Part shown: positions 29,588-45,100 of the stretch, piece after piece
Numbering within the stretch: position 1 is the first letter of the stretch
Layout of the letters: every line of letters begins with the position of its first letter
Assembly: GCA_949318235.1 (NCBI GenBank)
Contig: OX439131.1
Location: 6,908,768-6,972,767, forward strand
Source: Ecdyonurus torrentis
Taxonomy: Eukaryota; Arthropoda; Insecta; Ephemeroptera; Heptageniidae
Length of the DNA stretch: 64,000 nt
Reading direction: 5' to 3'
The notes under the pieces: generated by a model
The model's database searches: none
What the model saw: only the letters and a program-made list of their open reading frames with translations
Told to the model about the DNA's origin: nothing
Translations under genes and position numbers: made by a program

Positions 29588-30067
29588 CAGTCTTGGGGTG
29601 TTCGAGTGCGACTTCGAACATTTTTCAAACAGCACACGAACTCGAACAGTTCGTGTGCGAGTTCGTTTGGATTTTTTGAGGTGTTCGTGTTCGACGAACA
29701 CTGTTTTGACTGCTGAGTGTTCGAAATTTCGAACACTAAACCGAAAACTATTGCAATTATAAGTTTTAGGTGTTAAAAGTTTTAAAATAATTAATAATTC
29801 AATATGAAAAATTGGTGTATATGTAAAATAAAAGGATTTTCAACCATTCCATTAATCATATACATAAAAATGTGTTTTAATAAAAAATAAAAACAAAAAA
29901 GTTTATTTATTTATTAAATAACATATTCGAACACTTACGAACAGAACAGTTCGATCGAACAGTTCGTGATGTGTTCGACTTTGCAAAAAGTTTGAAATGT
30001 TCGTGTTCGAAAGAATTTTAAGTGCTCGCGATCGGTTCGAGTAAAATGGTGTTCGACCCCAACACTG
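29588..30067. mobile_element. Non-autonomous hAT element (MITE), 480 bp
   Basis: The ends read CAGTCTTGGGG and, reverse-complemented, CAGTGTTGGGG, typical of hAT termini. The element is flanked by identical 8-bp copies of TGTTTCTG at 29580-29587 and 30068-30075, the target-duplication length expected for hAT. The subterminal 100-150 bp on each side are packed with TTCGAAC/GTTCG motifs in both orientations, likely transposase-binding repeats. The middle is AT-rich and contains no transposase. A 60-codon reading frame at its right end is incidental. Confidence 0.88.
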
Positions 30068-30075
30068 TGTTTCTG

Positions 30076-32451
<2,376 letters not shown>

Positions 32452-32607
32452 ATACAGCACTTTAAATTGAAAATTAATTGAACACAAAAATTCTCTAATT
32501 TGTAGATTGTTGGTAAATGGGATCAAATTTCTAGAAATTTGATCCCATTTACCAATGATATAGAGAATCTTTGCATTTATTTAATTTTTAATTTAATGTG
32601 GTTTAAT
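32452..32607. mobile_element. Foldback MITE, copy A of the AGCAC..GAAAATTAAT family
   Basis: The outer arms carry GCACTTTAAATTGAAAATTAAT...AAAATTCTCTAATTT and an imperfect inverse. The core 32510-32555 is a 46-bp perfect palindrome starting TTGGTAAATGGGATC. The outer arm matches the perfect foldback at 36862-37031 and the half copy at 44909-44960, so these form one family. Confidence 0.7.
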
Positions 32608-32658
32608 CGTTCAACATTCTATTTTCTTTTATATTTAATGAGTTTTTTTTTATTATAA

Positions 32659-32820
32659 TGACTTATAAAGGAACAACTGTTTTGAGGCCGATTATAAGCG
32701 ATTTTGCTCACATCCGCTTCCGTTTCGACGTTTTGCGCATGCGTAGTAAGTAGAAACGGAAGCGGATGTGACCGAAATTGCTTATAGTCGGCCTCAAAAC
32801 AGTTGTTCCTTTATTAGTCA
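32659..32820. mobile_element. Foldback MITE with about 65-bp near-perfect arms
   Basis: The left arm begins TGACTTATAAAGGAACAACT and the right arm is its inverse with few changes. The arms meet around a short GC-rich loop (GACGTTTTGCGCATGCG). The GC content of the arms stands out from the surroundings. No coding capacity. Confidence 0.75.
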
Positions 32821-34849
32821 ATATATTATTATATTTTTTTTTAACATTCATATATTAAAAAAAAAGAAGTTAGAAATATGATCTACAGTTAACCATACAC
32901 AAATTTTGTAAGCATTCATCTACACACATACTGTACTACTTTGCTATACACTTTGTAATTTGCTTTATGGGAAAAAAAATAACTAATTAATTGGCTAATC
33001 AATTATTCTTGTTAGCTTAGCTTGCTATAATCTTCACATGGTAGTTGATAAAATCACACAACAATCTATGCAACACTTCTGTTAAAGAGAGGAAAGTTGA
33101 ACAGGAAGATTACTTGGAGTCCAATTTATCAAAGCATTTTGGTCCCCTAAAGGCATTAAGAATCCTAACACCCTATAGGCATTGCTAGGAACTCCAGAGG
33201 CTTTAAGTACTTTGATCAATTGCATCCATGAAACCACAATATTGCAACTGTACTGGTAAACTGTGTGGGTCCTTTTTTAAACATTTTTCACTACCTTAAA
33301 AAATCTATTAGCTTATGTTATAGATTAAAGTAGAGATTACAATTTCTTTTGCAAAATTCTCATGCCGAAATTTAAACATAAACATATTCCAGAAACTTTG
33401 ATTATGAAAAAAATAATAATAAAAAAAAAAGTTTAAATGCACAAAATAGGACCCATTTAAATGGTCAGCAAAAAAGTATTCATTTATAAGGTTTTTGTAT
33501 TTATGAAATTATTAGTCACAAAATATCACAGAAGCCTATTTCACGCATTTAACAAAATAATAATAATAAATAAATAAATTTGAAAAAACTATCATGCAAA
33601 TTTTCAACAAATTTAACACTGGGAACTTTAAATTTGAATTACCATGCAGGTATCAACATTGTCTACTTTGCATATCATCATATTTTGTAGAACAAAAGTA
33701 CTCACAATTAACATTTTTAACATTCAAAAATGTCCATCATATTTTTGTTTTTAATGTTGTTTTCAGTTATAATTCAGTTTTGCAGTAAAATGATAATTCA
33801 AATTAAGTGTACATGAACATTAACTAGTGCAAGTGCATGTACTGTGACTTTTCAAGTATTTTAGAATATTACACACAATGGCTTATACAGCAGACTAAAA
33901 AAATAAAAATACTAAACATCATTTTTTTATATATATATATCAAAGACACAAAAATGCCCATGAAAATATATACACATCAATCTCGAATAATATACAATTA
34001 CAATTTTACTTATAATTGATTTGGATATTTTATTTTTACACATATATAGGCCTTGTGATCCTGTATTTTGAAGAATTTTCTTATTTCATTAATATTGATA
34101 CATTTAACACACATGTTCTACTTTCCATGTAAAGGCTGGTTATGCTCATACACATACAATAATTAAGTACATTTAATTAACTAGCAACAATCAACTAAAA
34201 ATCTAAACAGCTTAAATTTTTTATATTAATTACCTTTTTTAAGTCCATTTAATTTTAGTGAAGAAACACAAGATACAAATCAGAAATCTTAATTCTAGTA
34301 CCTAGAATACACTTCTGTTTTACTAAAGCATTTCTTTTGTGCATTCAGTGCAAATTGAATACTAGCTTTTAAGTAAGTAGAATTCTGATTTCTTGTTCTT
34401 CACTAATTTTTATTTGCATTTTTACCCTTCACACAATTTAGTATATAATAAGCAAGAACAAGAGGAGGTGTTTACTTCATTAAGTACAAAGACTGGGTTA
34501 AAAAATAAGCTCACAAATTTTGCAGGATTATATATGAAAATTCTAACTTAAATAATTCTAAAAAAAACTAAGTAGGTAACAAAAAGAAGAAAAAAAATAT
34601 TTAAGGTTTGTAAAAAGTACCCAACAAAAAAGTAACTAGTGCCGTTTCAGTACATTTTTTTTTAATACAGTAGTGATGGTAACTTGATCAACATAAAAAA
34701 TATATTTTTTTAAGTAAAAGGGGAAAAATATATATGGCACTCACAAAAATAAAAGAAAAAAATCAGAATCACATTAAGGAAAACTATCTGGCAATGTATT
34801 TTTTAAAAGCACCAGTTGCCATTTTATAGGAAATAAAAACCGCGATTTA
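32821..34849. other. Gene-free AT-rich region downstream of the ATPase gene
   Basis: I see nothing beyond poly(A) runs and weak repeats near 33110-33230. Part may be 3' untranslated sequence of the ATPase gene. Confidence 0.45.
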
Positions 34850-35055
34850 TATGTGGTGGGAGGGGGGAGACAAAAGTCAGAACGGAATGACATATTCTGC
34901 TCCAGTCACACCCCTCCCACACCTCGCAACATACTACTTAATTTACTGCTGTAAAATACTTTACATGACAGTAAAACACAAACCTTATGTTCTCTGAAAT
35001 ATAAATTGATTAGTAGAAAATTTTGAGAACAAAATAATTTGCGTATAATTAAACG
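34850..35055 (-). other. Probable 3' untranslated region of the ATPase gene
   Basis: Downstream of the TGA. It contains a G-run/C-run inverted pair (GTGGGAGGGG at 34857 and CCCTCCCAC near 34913) able to form a hairpin in the transcript. Candidate AATAAA signals exist further on (for example near 34409-34414), but the cleavage site cannot be fixed. Confidence 0.4.
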
Positions 35056-36725
35056 TCAGCATGCCGGTTTTTCTTTAGAAGGAGTCTTTTGCACATGAGC
35101 CATTAACATTGCTGGGTCAAGAGTAACCTCACCTGCATTGCTTGTTGACCCCAAGTGATTGGGGGTTGCCTGAGGTGTATGGTATACGACTTTGAGGCAT
35201 GTATTGCGGGTCTCTGGAGACTCAGGGGTCGACACTTGCATTGGCTGATCCGATATCTGAGGCCAACTTGAATCTGAAGATAGTTGCTTCTCCACTTGCT
35301 CGTATTTCTGTTTACCCTCTCTTAAATTTGACAATCCTTTCACTAGAGATAACTCCAAGCACCAACTCAGTACCAAGTGTACTGCACCAATAGCAATCAT
35401 TACAAACCTTGGTTTCAAATCAGGGGGTAATTTAAATTCAAAGAAAGTTTCAAGCCAATCTGGTGGATATACAACTAAGAAAATACTGAATGCAAAACCT
35501 AATGTCAAAATAACCATTAGACCTATATTAGACCTCAGTGGTTCTCTATAAGGAGCTCCTTGTGAAAATACAGCTGCTAATACTAAATACTGAAAGGCAG
35601 ATACTGAAAAAACTGCATAATTTTCATAGCTAGCAACAGTTTCATCTTCAGTGGGCACAAAAGGCGTGAACCATGGGTAAGACTGAATGTGAATAAGAGC
35701 TATCACCTGAGCTAAAATAACTAAGACTAACTGTCCCACCAGAGAAGCTATAGGTGCAGGTGAAAATAGACTTGCAGAGGGTGGTTTCTTGGCTAGAGGT
35801 CCTGGATGAGACTCAGTGCGTCCAAAGAAGAAAGCCACAGTCGTAATCAAGAAAAGGTCGATGTAGAGGAATTGAATGTCAGAGAGATTTGTGTCTCGCT
35901 CATATAGCAGTAGCACTGAAGTGAACTGAGTAAGACTGTACGCAGCCATGTATTTGAACAAACCAAAACTGGTGACGAGAGCTGCTCTGCCTTCTCTCAT
36001 TACTTTCTGCACACAGCTGACACTAGGCTCACGAGAAGTGAAGGGAGAAGCTACAGAAGACTCAGCGTCGGACAGAGATATGCCAGCATGGGCTGCTTTA
36101 AGAGCACCACAGTCATTAGCACCATCTCCCACCATGCCTGCAAAGTAACAACATAGTTAATTAGTTACTTTATTATTTTCAAAATAAAATAATTTGCACT
36201 GAAAATGAGTCTGCTTTATGAAAGAAATGCAGAAAAATTATATTCCATTTGTTTACAAGAGCTGATTAAAATTTAAAAGAAAACATTTACAAAATATAAG
36301 TTCACTCCTAACTTACCAACACAATATCCCAGAGCTTGCAATTCTTGTACTAGTTGCTGCTTATGTTCTGGATTCATTCGTGCAAACACAGCTCCTCTAG
36401 TAGCTACAATTTGCATAAAGTTTGGACTTAGTTGTCGTAAGGCTTGCCAGGATTGACCACTCACAGCAAGAACACATCGATCTCCACTGCTTGAGATTTC
36501 TGGCAGAGGAAGCAATGGTAGCCCTGTGACATCTCCATTGCAACCAAGCTGAAAAATTTACTTATTATTTGTAATTCAATACATCATATTATTGTAATTC
36601 ACTAGGTGAATAATTTTTCTCACGATTGATACTGCATATAGGCCTAAGCTCACTGTAAGCGGATAACATGAATGTGATGGATGTATTATATTGTATGAGC
36701 AGTAATAATAAAATAAAGAAAATGA

Positions 36726-36823
<98 letters not shown>

Positions 36824-39800
36824 GCCATAAATAAAGACGTTTATTTATTTATTTATTTATATGGTAGAGATTAGAGCACGTTGAATTGAAAATTAATAAA
36901 ACGCGAAAATTCTCTAATTTAAATAGTAAATTGGGACTTATTTACTATTTACTATTTACCAATTTACTATTTAAATTAGAGAATTTTCGCGTTTTATTAA
37001 TTTTCAATTCAACGTGCTCTAATCTCTACCAACTATTTTCTAATTATTTTTTTTAAACGTAATTAATACCAACCGCGATGGTTTTTTCCTATATATTACA
37101 TTACTATTGATATACAGTATTTGGTCAAAACAGGTCGTAGTTTTAAAATAGGGGAAAAAAGTGTTACTGCTAAATTGAATTATGTAAATTGCTTCATTCG
37201 TTAACATAAAAAATTTTAAATTAAAAAAATCAATGCTCACCTTATTGTCAAAAGTATCGCATGATTCACAGTCTGAGTAGTAGACCTTGGCTGCCATGCC
37301 TCCCTGAGCTGGGGTGACCTGCACCGCAGCCACTCTCTCGTTAGCAGCTACTAGGCCACAGTCTCTGGCCACACTCAATGCAGTCAACATGTTGTCACCT
37401 AAACACACACAGATCATCAAGAGCATTTCAAGTAGTCTGCATATGTGTATTTTTATTATTATTATAAACAGCTTACAACAAAAACAGGAGTTGATCTGAA
37501 GTGTTTTTAATTTACATAGAGAACAAAAAATCATAAATAATTACTAACAAAATAAATATACACCATACACAATGAAATTAATCTAGCTTAGCATACATAC
37601 ATAACATGATGCTATAAACCCCATACAGGGTAAGCCAACAGCACTTCTCTTTGACCAAGTGATTGATCTCCACAGCTTGCTTTGTATTCTGGCATACATC
37701 CCTTGCTTCTTGCAGACACAAAATTTGATCCATACATTTCCTTTAATGTCCAGTACTACAGTATATGCATTATACTTTTTTTAGTTCAAATGAATTTAAA
37801 TATTATTATTATTATTATTTACAGTTCTTGAAAATAATCTAACACTTCAGCAAAAACATTTAGCAAGATAGTGAGATGATTTACCTGTAATCATGATGCA
37901 CCTGACACATGCCTCCCTCAACTCTGCCACAATCTTAGCACTGTCTTTCTTGAGTCTGTTTTCCATCACAAGCAAACCAAGCAAAGTCAAGTCCTTCTCA
38001 GCATCCTCTCTTGCTAAGCGATGTACTTTGTGATATTGGGAGATCTTGAGCTGCTTTCCAGCCAAGGCAAGCACTCTCAGACCTTGACGAGTGTACCTTT
38101 GTAGATGAACTAGGAAGTCAGCAGGCACAGATTCAGGGCGACATAGTAATGCCACAGCTTCAGGGGCACCCTTGCAGAAAATACGAAATTCTTTCTCCCA
38201 TAATGCCTTCACTACAACGGACATTCTCTGTAGAGAGGAAGAGAAGGGGAATTGACGAACAATGCCAACTTGTGGAATCTGGAAAATAAAGAAATGAATT
38301 GTAATTCAAAAAGATTCTAAGCTATCCAATGTCATTTCTAAAACTTCAACAACACTTCACTATGGTAAGACCCTTGCTGGTTTTCTCTATCCTTTCCTTA
38401 TAAAATACCATACGTACTTAACAACAATGATTTATAGTTTCCTAAACTAATATCATAAGCTAAATAGAGTTTAAGTTTCAGCTCTGTAATAAATAAAACT
38501 GAAAAGAAAGTAGGGAATAAACCATCGTGAAATTACCAGCAAGGGACTTACCACAGTAGGGGTTCTATGGAGAGGTTGAAGTCTTGCAAGGCACAGTGTT
38601 TTTTTATAGATAAATAATAACAAAGCATCTAATAAGCAGAAATGTGTGCATAGCTTCTGATTTAGCAATTTTTTAAACAGTATTGATTATGAGAGTATGT
38701 AATTTAACACCTATTTTACACAGAGAGTTTTAATGAAAGGTTTTGGCTTTCGAGTTACACCGTGTTATATATGCAGTAAGCTGACATTGAAAAGGAATTC
38801 CCGATCAAGCCGAATTACTTTTCAATGTCAGTTTACTGCTTATATAACATGGTGTAACACGAAAGCTAAAACCTTTCATTATAGCTTATTATGTCATAAT
38901 TTGACCAGCACATGACAATGCAAGTACTTAGTACTGACCTCTGTCTCTGCACTCTGAGTGCTGAGCAAGATGTCTGGTCGAGGAGGCTGAACCACAGTTG
39001 GGAACATCTGGTCATATTTGCTGCTGTCTTCCACAGCAGGTTCTTCCAAAATCCAGCCCGTGCTCTCAAACATCTGAAAATCAAGTGATTGCATATAGTA
39101 ACCAGAGTAACACATCCTTTTCAGAGTAAACCAATAGCATTGCTTTTTGAACTTGTGATTAATCTTTGGTCCACACAATGAGGACAAAATCTTACCTTCA
39201 AATCCAAAGGATCACCTGCCAGTCTGTTGTCAATTAAAGTGAGAGAGTGTGCTGAAGCCATAGCAAATATCAGCTCATCTATCTTGTGAGGGTTGCTCGT
39301 AGCAGCTTCTTTAGGTGGGAAATCTTGTATGGCAGTCTTGAATAAGCCTTGTACCACAGGAAGAACTCCCCATAGGTCCAAGCCTTCTTCAGTTAGAGTA
39401 CCAGTCTGAAATAAAAGTTCACATTACTTTTTTTTTTATGTAAAAATAATAAATATATACTTTATTATTATTATTTTGTTCTGTCTTTTGAAAATTTTCT
39501 TTTCCTGCATCATAATAAAAAAAAGTGAAAATAATCATACTAATAATAATCAGCAAACTCATTAAACATTGTATGATCTATTTTTAATTTTAAACAATAT
39601 TATGGACGGGGGCAATAAACCTAGGTTAAGCCTTACTATGCCTAACAGCACGTTTCAAGATGATTATATTTTGTACCACTTAAATCAAATACTGTACCAA
39701 TATTTTACTATTGTGTGGTTTCACACATTGATTTAAGCTTGAGCCTTCACACCATATGTGAGCAGAAAATAATATTGACAAACATAGGAACAATGTGTAA

Positions 39801-40478
39801 AACGACCCATTATAAAAAAAAATAATAATAATACCTGCCAGATTAATATCCCACCAAACCTGAAAATAAACGTTGATTTGGCCGGAGTCATTGATTTCTA
39901 ATTTATTTTCTACACATAATGGAGCAAGCAGGTACTGACCTCACAGCTTGCCTGGTCCACGCGAGCGTAAAACAAGTGAGCTGTGACGTCAGTGCCTGCT
40001 CCAGCCATTTAGTGAATAGAAAATAAATTAGAAATCAATGACTTTGGCCAAATCAACGTTGATTTTCATGTTTGTTAGGATATTACACAACTTTTTTGTT
40101 CAAGGTGTTCTACACCTTTAATATTATCTATCTACTCTTGAGAAAATCATAAAATGGCAAATACACATTTCTCTACAAAAATATCCTAAAACGATGTGCT
40201 CAAGAGTGGTACATTTACCCCATTACAGAACTTACTTTATCAAAGCAGACACAGTCGAGAGACCCTGCTACATTGATGGTACGAGGACTGATGCAGAAGA
40301 CGTTATTCTTACGTAGTCGACTCTGAGCATACATGTGACCCACAGTCATGGCAGCAGGCAAGGCAGGGGGGACCACAATTGTGATTAGGTCCAGCGCATC
40401 AAGCAGGATCTCAACAAATCCTACACCTCGCAAGTGCTATCAACATGTATCTATATTAGTCATCTTGTAACCTTTTTA

Positions 40479-40512
<34 letters not shown>

Positions 40513-42112
40513 GTAAAAGATTGAATTATATAAGGCTGAGATTCATTACAAAGTACAAACATAGATTTAAGGAAAATGCAATTACTAGTAAGAAGTTGAA
40601 TAGTTTGTTGCAATTTAAAATCTAGTTCTTTAGGTAACTGATTGTTAAAAATACATAATGGAGAAATACAGATAAGACTTTAAAAAATTGGGAATGGGAG
40701 ATTGAGTTGTGACTGACAGGGACACCTTGCATGGGAGGGAGAAAATATAAGCCAGTTTGAAATTAAACACATAATAGCATTTCAAGTTAGAAAGGGGCTT
40801 GTACTAGTAAGCTCCTAATTATTAACATTATTTGTGTTTGATATCATTTCTATTTTTATTTTTTTTATTTGTTTTTAGAAATCAATTACTATTGCAAAGT
40901 CAATATTTCCTTAATTTTGATTGTTCCATGGATATTATATAATTCTTCATAATTTGCAAAAGGTACTTTAATTAAGGCAATATTTATACCTTATTTTAAA
41001 GTATGCACAAATGTTGTACAACTTCAAAGAGAGCTCAGAAAGAACAACACTTACTTTAGCAACCATAGTGTAGACAAATCCAATGCTTGCAATGGCAGCA
41101 AGAACTTCAATAAAACGATAAGAGTCTCTTTCAAAGTGAAAATCAACTGGGGGAGGGTAGAGCATTGAGCAAACAAGACCCCCCTTGCTGGTAAGGAATC
41201 CTGTTCGAATTACCACAGCCAACACTGGTTCTCCAGCATAGAACCTGGTCTGCAATAACTTGGTACCACAGAAGAGAGTATGTCGAGCATGTTCTCTTGT
41301 GTCATACATCAGGCCAGGGGTCGTGGGAAGAGGAGTCTTTGTCACAGGCTCACTCTCACCCGTCAGCATGCTCTCGTTGACAATGCAGTTTCCACTGAGT
41401 AGCACAGCGTCACAGTGAAGAATACAGCCATGTGGTGGCAAAACTAGGATATCTCCAGGTACTAGTTCATCTGTGGAGATTGTCTCTGTTGTCCCACCTA
41501 GTCTACGCACCACTGCCACGTCACGAGAGTGAACTGTGCTGTGCAAGTTGATTTGATTCTGTGGAGTTAAGAACAACATGAGCAAGAGACAAATTTTTGA
41601 TACACTTTATGTTGTATTAATAAATAGTAATAAATCCCTGGGGCCCTCAATTTATGTAATACTGTATATTACACTAAATAAAATCTACATTGTTAACACA
41701 TCAGTCCACTTTAATAGACAATAATTATGCATGTAAATACCATTGTTAGAAAATAAAGAAATTCTCCCCAACATAAGGTAATAAATCAACAACCCTACAT
41801 AACATTATAAGACAAAACTAATTTTTATCTAAGATTTCTCCTGCTTAATTAAACACAATGCTAATATAGCCTACATAAAAACTCTGACATTTTTGTAGCA
41901 ATTTATTTTTACATAGAAAATCAAAACAGAAAATTTTAATAGGGACTTTGCAAATGGTCTCTCAAAAATAGATACAGAGAACATTAATGAATTCTTATTG
42001 CAATAAATACTGGAGTACACTAAAAAAAAATATAATAATAAAAATCAATGTATTTTAACTTTATGATATTAAAATTGTTGCTATAAAAATGGAAAAAATA
42101 ATAATAATAGGA

Positions 42113-42150
<38 letters not shown>

Positions 42151-45100
42151 GCCTCATTCTTTTCCTTTATTTTATTATAAATCACATTGCTGCAATTCAA
42201 TTCTCAATAGTTGAATAATAAGGAAAAATCTCCTAGTAGTGAGTATTTCCTGCAGTATGACTCACCCTTCTGGTCTGCACAATGGTGACTCCCACGCCAA
42301 TGGCAGACATGATGAGAATTGCTGAGGCGTAGTAAACATAGTCGTCAATAAACCATAGACAGAACGAGAAGAATTGAAATACATAGAATGGATTGAGAAT
42401 TTCTAGGAAGAGCAATGCTAAAATACTTCTTACTGGAACTATGATTTCATTTGGACCATAAATACGTCTCCTGAAACAATTTAATAACAACAATACATCA
42501 ACTGTCAACACTTAAAATACTGTAGTATATTGATTGATTTCATAAAATACTCTGCGGCTAAAATAATAATTTTAAATAATAACTAAATTTGTAAACTGTT
42601 ATAATTTTTAAACCATGCAAATTTTTTTTAACTACCTTGGAAGAGTGAAATCACGGTTTTTAAGTGCTCTGGAATCAATATTGAAAATTGGATTCTTGTG
42701 ATGGTCCAAGTAAAAGAGGGGGGGGGGGGGAGGAATCAAATTGCAAAAATGAAAAAGAAACAAAGCTCATTGTGTTTAACTAGCTCTCACAATTTGCACA
42801 TTAAAATTTCAAGTTGTATTTGTAAAAACTAAGGAAACAAAGCCATCACATGGTTGGGTAAAATTAAATAAAAGGAAAGACTAGAGGAAGCCAGCAAGAA
42901 ATCATAGCAAAGAAATGCACAGAAATAAGAAACAGATTGGGTAGCAGTATGTGTGTTGGTCCTTACAGACTTAAGAGAAAGTAACAGTTAGTCTTAACTA
43001 TTTTTCTCCAAGTCTGTAAGGACTGATGAAGATACCCACACATACTCCTGTTAGAGTCTTGTGCCAAAAGCTATCCATTTATCATCTATTTGCTAGCAAG
43101 ATTTTTCACTGAACTATATGACATTGCTTCAATGTGGTAAGGACTTAGCTGTTTCCCTACAATATTTAATTTGTTTTATGTTATTTGTGAAATCAGACTA
43201 AACCCCTGATATGGTATTCTATACTGACCTCATGGCTTCTTGCTGAGCACTAAGTCCATGCTGCTGATGCAGACATGCTGCGGACACTTCCTTGTCCAGT
43301 CCTCTCACAGCTTCAAAGCTCTTGCTATTGGCCTGCCACATGTACATCTTCTTCTTAACTCGCACCAAGCGAATACTCTCTTCCTCTGGAATATTACATT
43401 TTACTCAGTTTCAACAATAATTATAAGTTTTAGTAATAAGTTAGTTGCTGTTGCTAAAGGGGGGAAAAATAATCATAAAAACATCAAACAGTGTTGATTT
43501 AATTTCATCTCACAGCCTATCGATGGCTCCGCGGAAAACTGAACTATCTATAGTCTCCGCGCGCCTTAAATTTGGAACATCTGCGCTCTCCGCCTCTCCT
43601 GACTTTGAAGCATCTCTTACCAGTGCTCCATTACAGATGTTTCAATTTTGAGAGAGGCGGAGAGCGCAGATGTTCCAAATTTGAGGCGCGCGGAGACTAT
43701 AGATAGTTCAGTTTTCCGCGGAGCCATCGCTATATTGAATCCTCAAAGATCTTAGCAAAGTATGGGGAACATTTGTTAGACACAAAATAATGAGCTCACC
43801 TTGAAAGACTCCTCCTCTAAGATGTACACTGAGCTTAGGAAGCTCCTCTCCTTGCAGACGAAAGTCCGTGAGAACCTGAACATCATCCAAACACTCCCCA
43901 TTGGACTTGTCTACATTGGTTTTGTTTTCATCTTTCTCCCTGAAAATAACATGGATTTTTATGTTATTATTTATTTATTTATATACATTTCTACACATTT
44001 TTTTTATTTATTTATTAAACACAGTGTGAGTACATTTTATGGTAAAAGAAATTTTAATGGAAAAAACACTACTTACTCTGAATCCGTTATGGTCATTACA
44101 TCTTTGACATGGAATTCGCGATATTTTTCTTGAAATTGCTCCTGAAAAGATGGAATAAATATATATAAGTTAAAAATAAAATAATATGTTAATATAATAT
44201 TCATACTAATTAGTTAACAATACAATTTTTTAATCTTGCATGATAAGTGAAAGTCTATGAGATCTGTGAATAGTGATACGTACCACCACGAGCAGTCTAG
44301 TTGCGTTGGCTAGAGAGCAGGGTGAATGTGTGAAAGAGAGCAAGTGTTGAGGCATCCAGTGAAGCACTAGCCTCAACATACCACATGTCAATACTATTCC
44401 CAGGTAACACAATACAGTGCGGAGCCAACTTCTCTCATATCCCCAGATTTCCTGGTAAATATAACATATTGGTATAAGCTCTGTGATGTATAAAAAAATA
44501 TATGGTTTTCTGTTGCTTTATGGTGATACAAAATGCATTCATATGTAGATTGTAATTAATGTATTGCTTGATATATACCCTTGCTGGTGAAAGAATGAAA
44601 CCCATAATTAAATGAAACCACTTATGGTAAAGGATGGGTGCTTATTTTTGCTTCAGAACCAAATTACTGTCTCTTTTTCATTTCTCTGGCATGACAGTGA
44701 ATACAGTTAGTATATTTATAAGTTGTTGTTTTTTTTGTTTGTTTTTTTAATCACATGGTCTGTAAATTTTATTTTATTTTTCCCTGGTGTCATAAGACAA
44801 TTGATAAGTAAAATAAGTGATTATATTAAAAGTACAACTGGCTTATATAAATTTAAATATTTTTCAAAAAAATGATACTAAAATAAAAGAATATAAATAG
44901 TGCGAGAAAAATTAGAGCACTTAATTTAAAATTAATGCAAAGCAAAATTTTTCTAATTTTGATACAGTAGCTATAATGAGAGGGGGTTCCCATTAGTAGC
45001 ATTTTTAGTATATCATTAAAACTGATGCTTGTGTTTTTTTTTTTTTTTTTTTTCATATTTTATAATAAAAAAAAATAATAATAATAATAAATAAAAAATA

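Noticed and set aside
43240..43651. Plus-strand frames of 68-85 codons
   Set aside because: Antisense shadows of ATPase exon 6 and of the GC-rich foldback.
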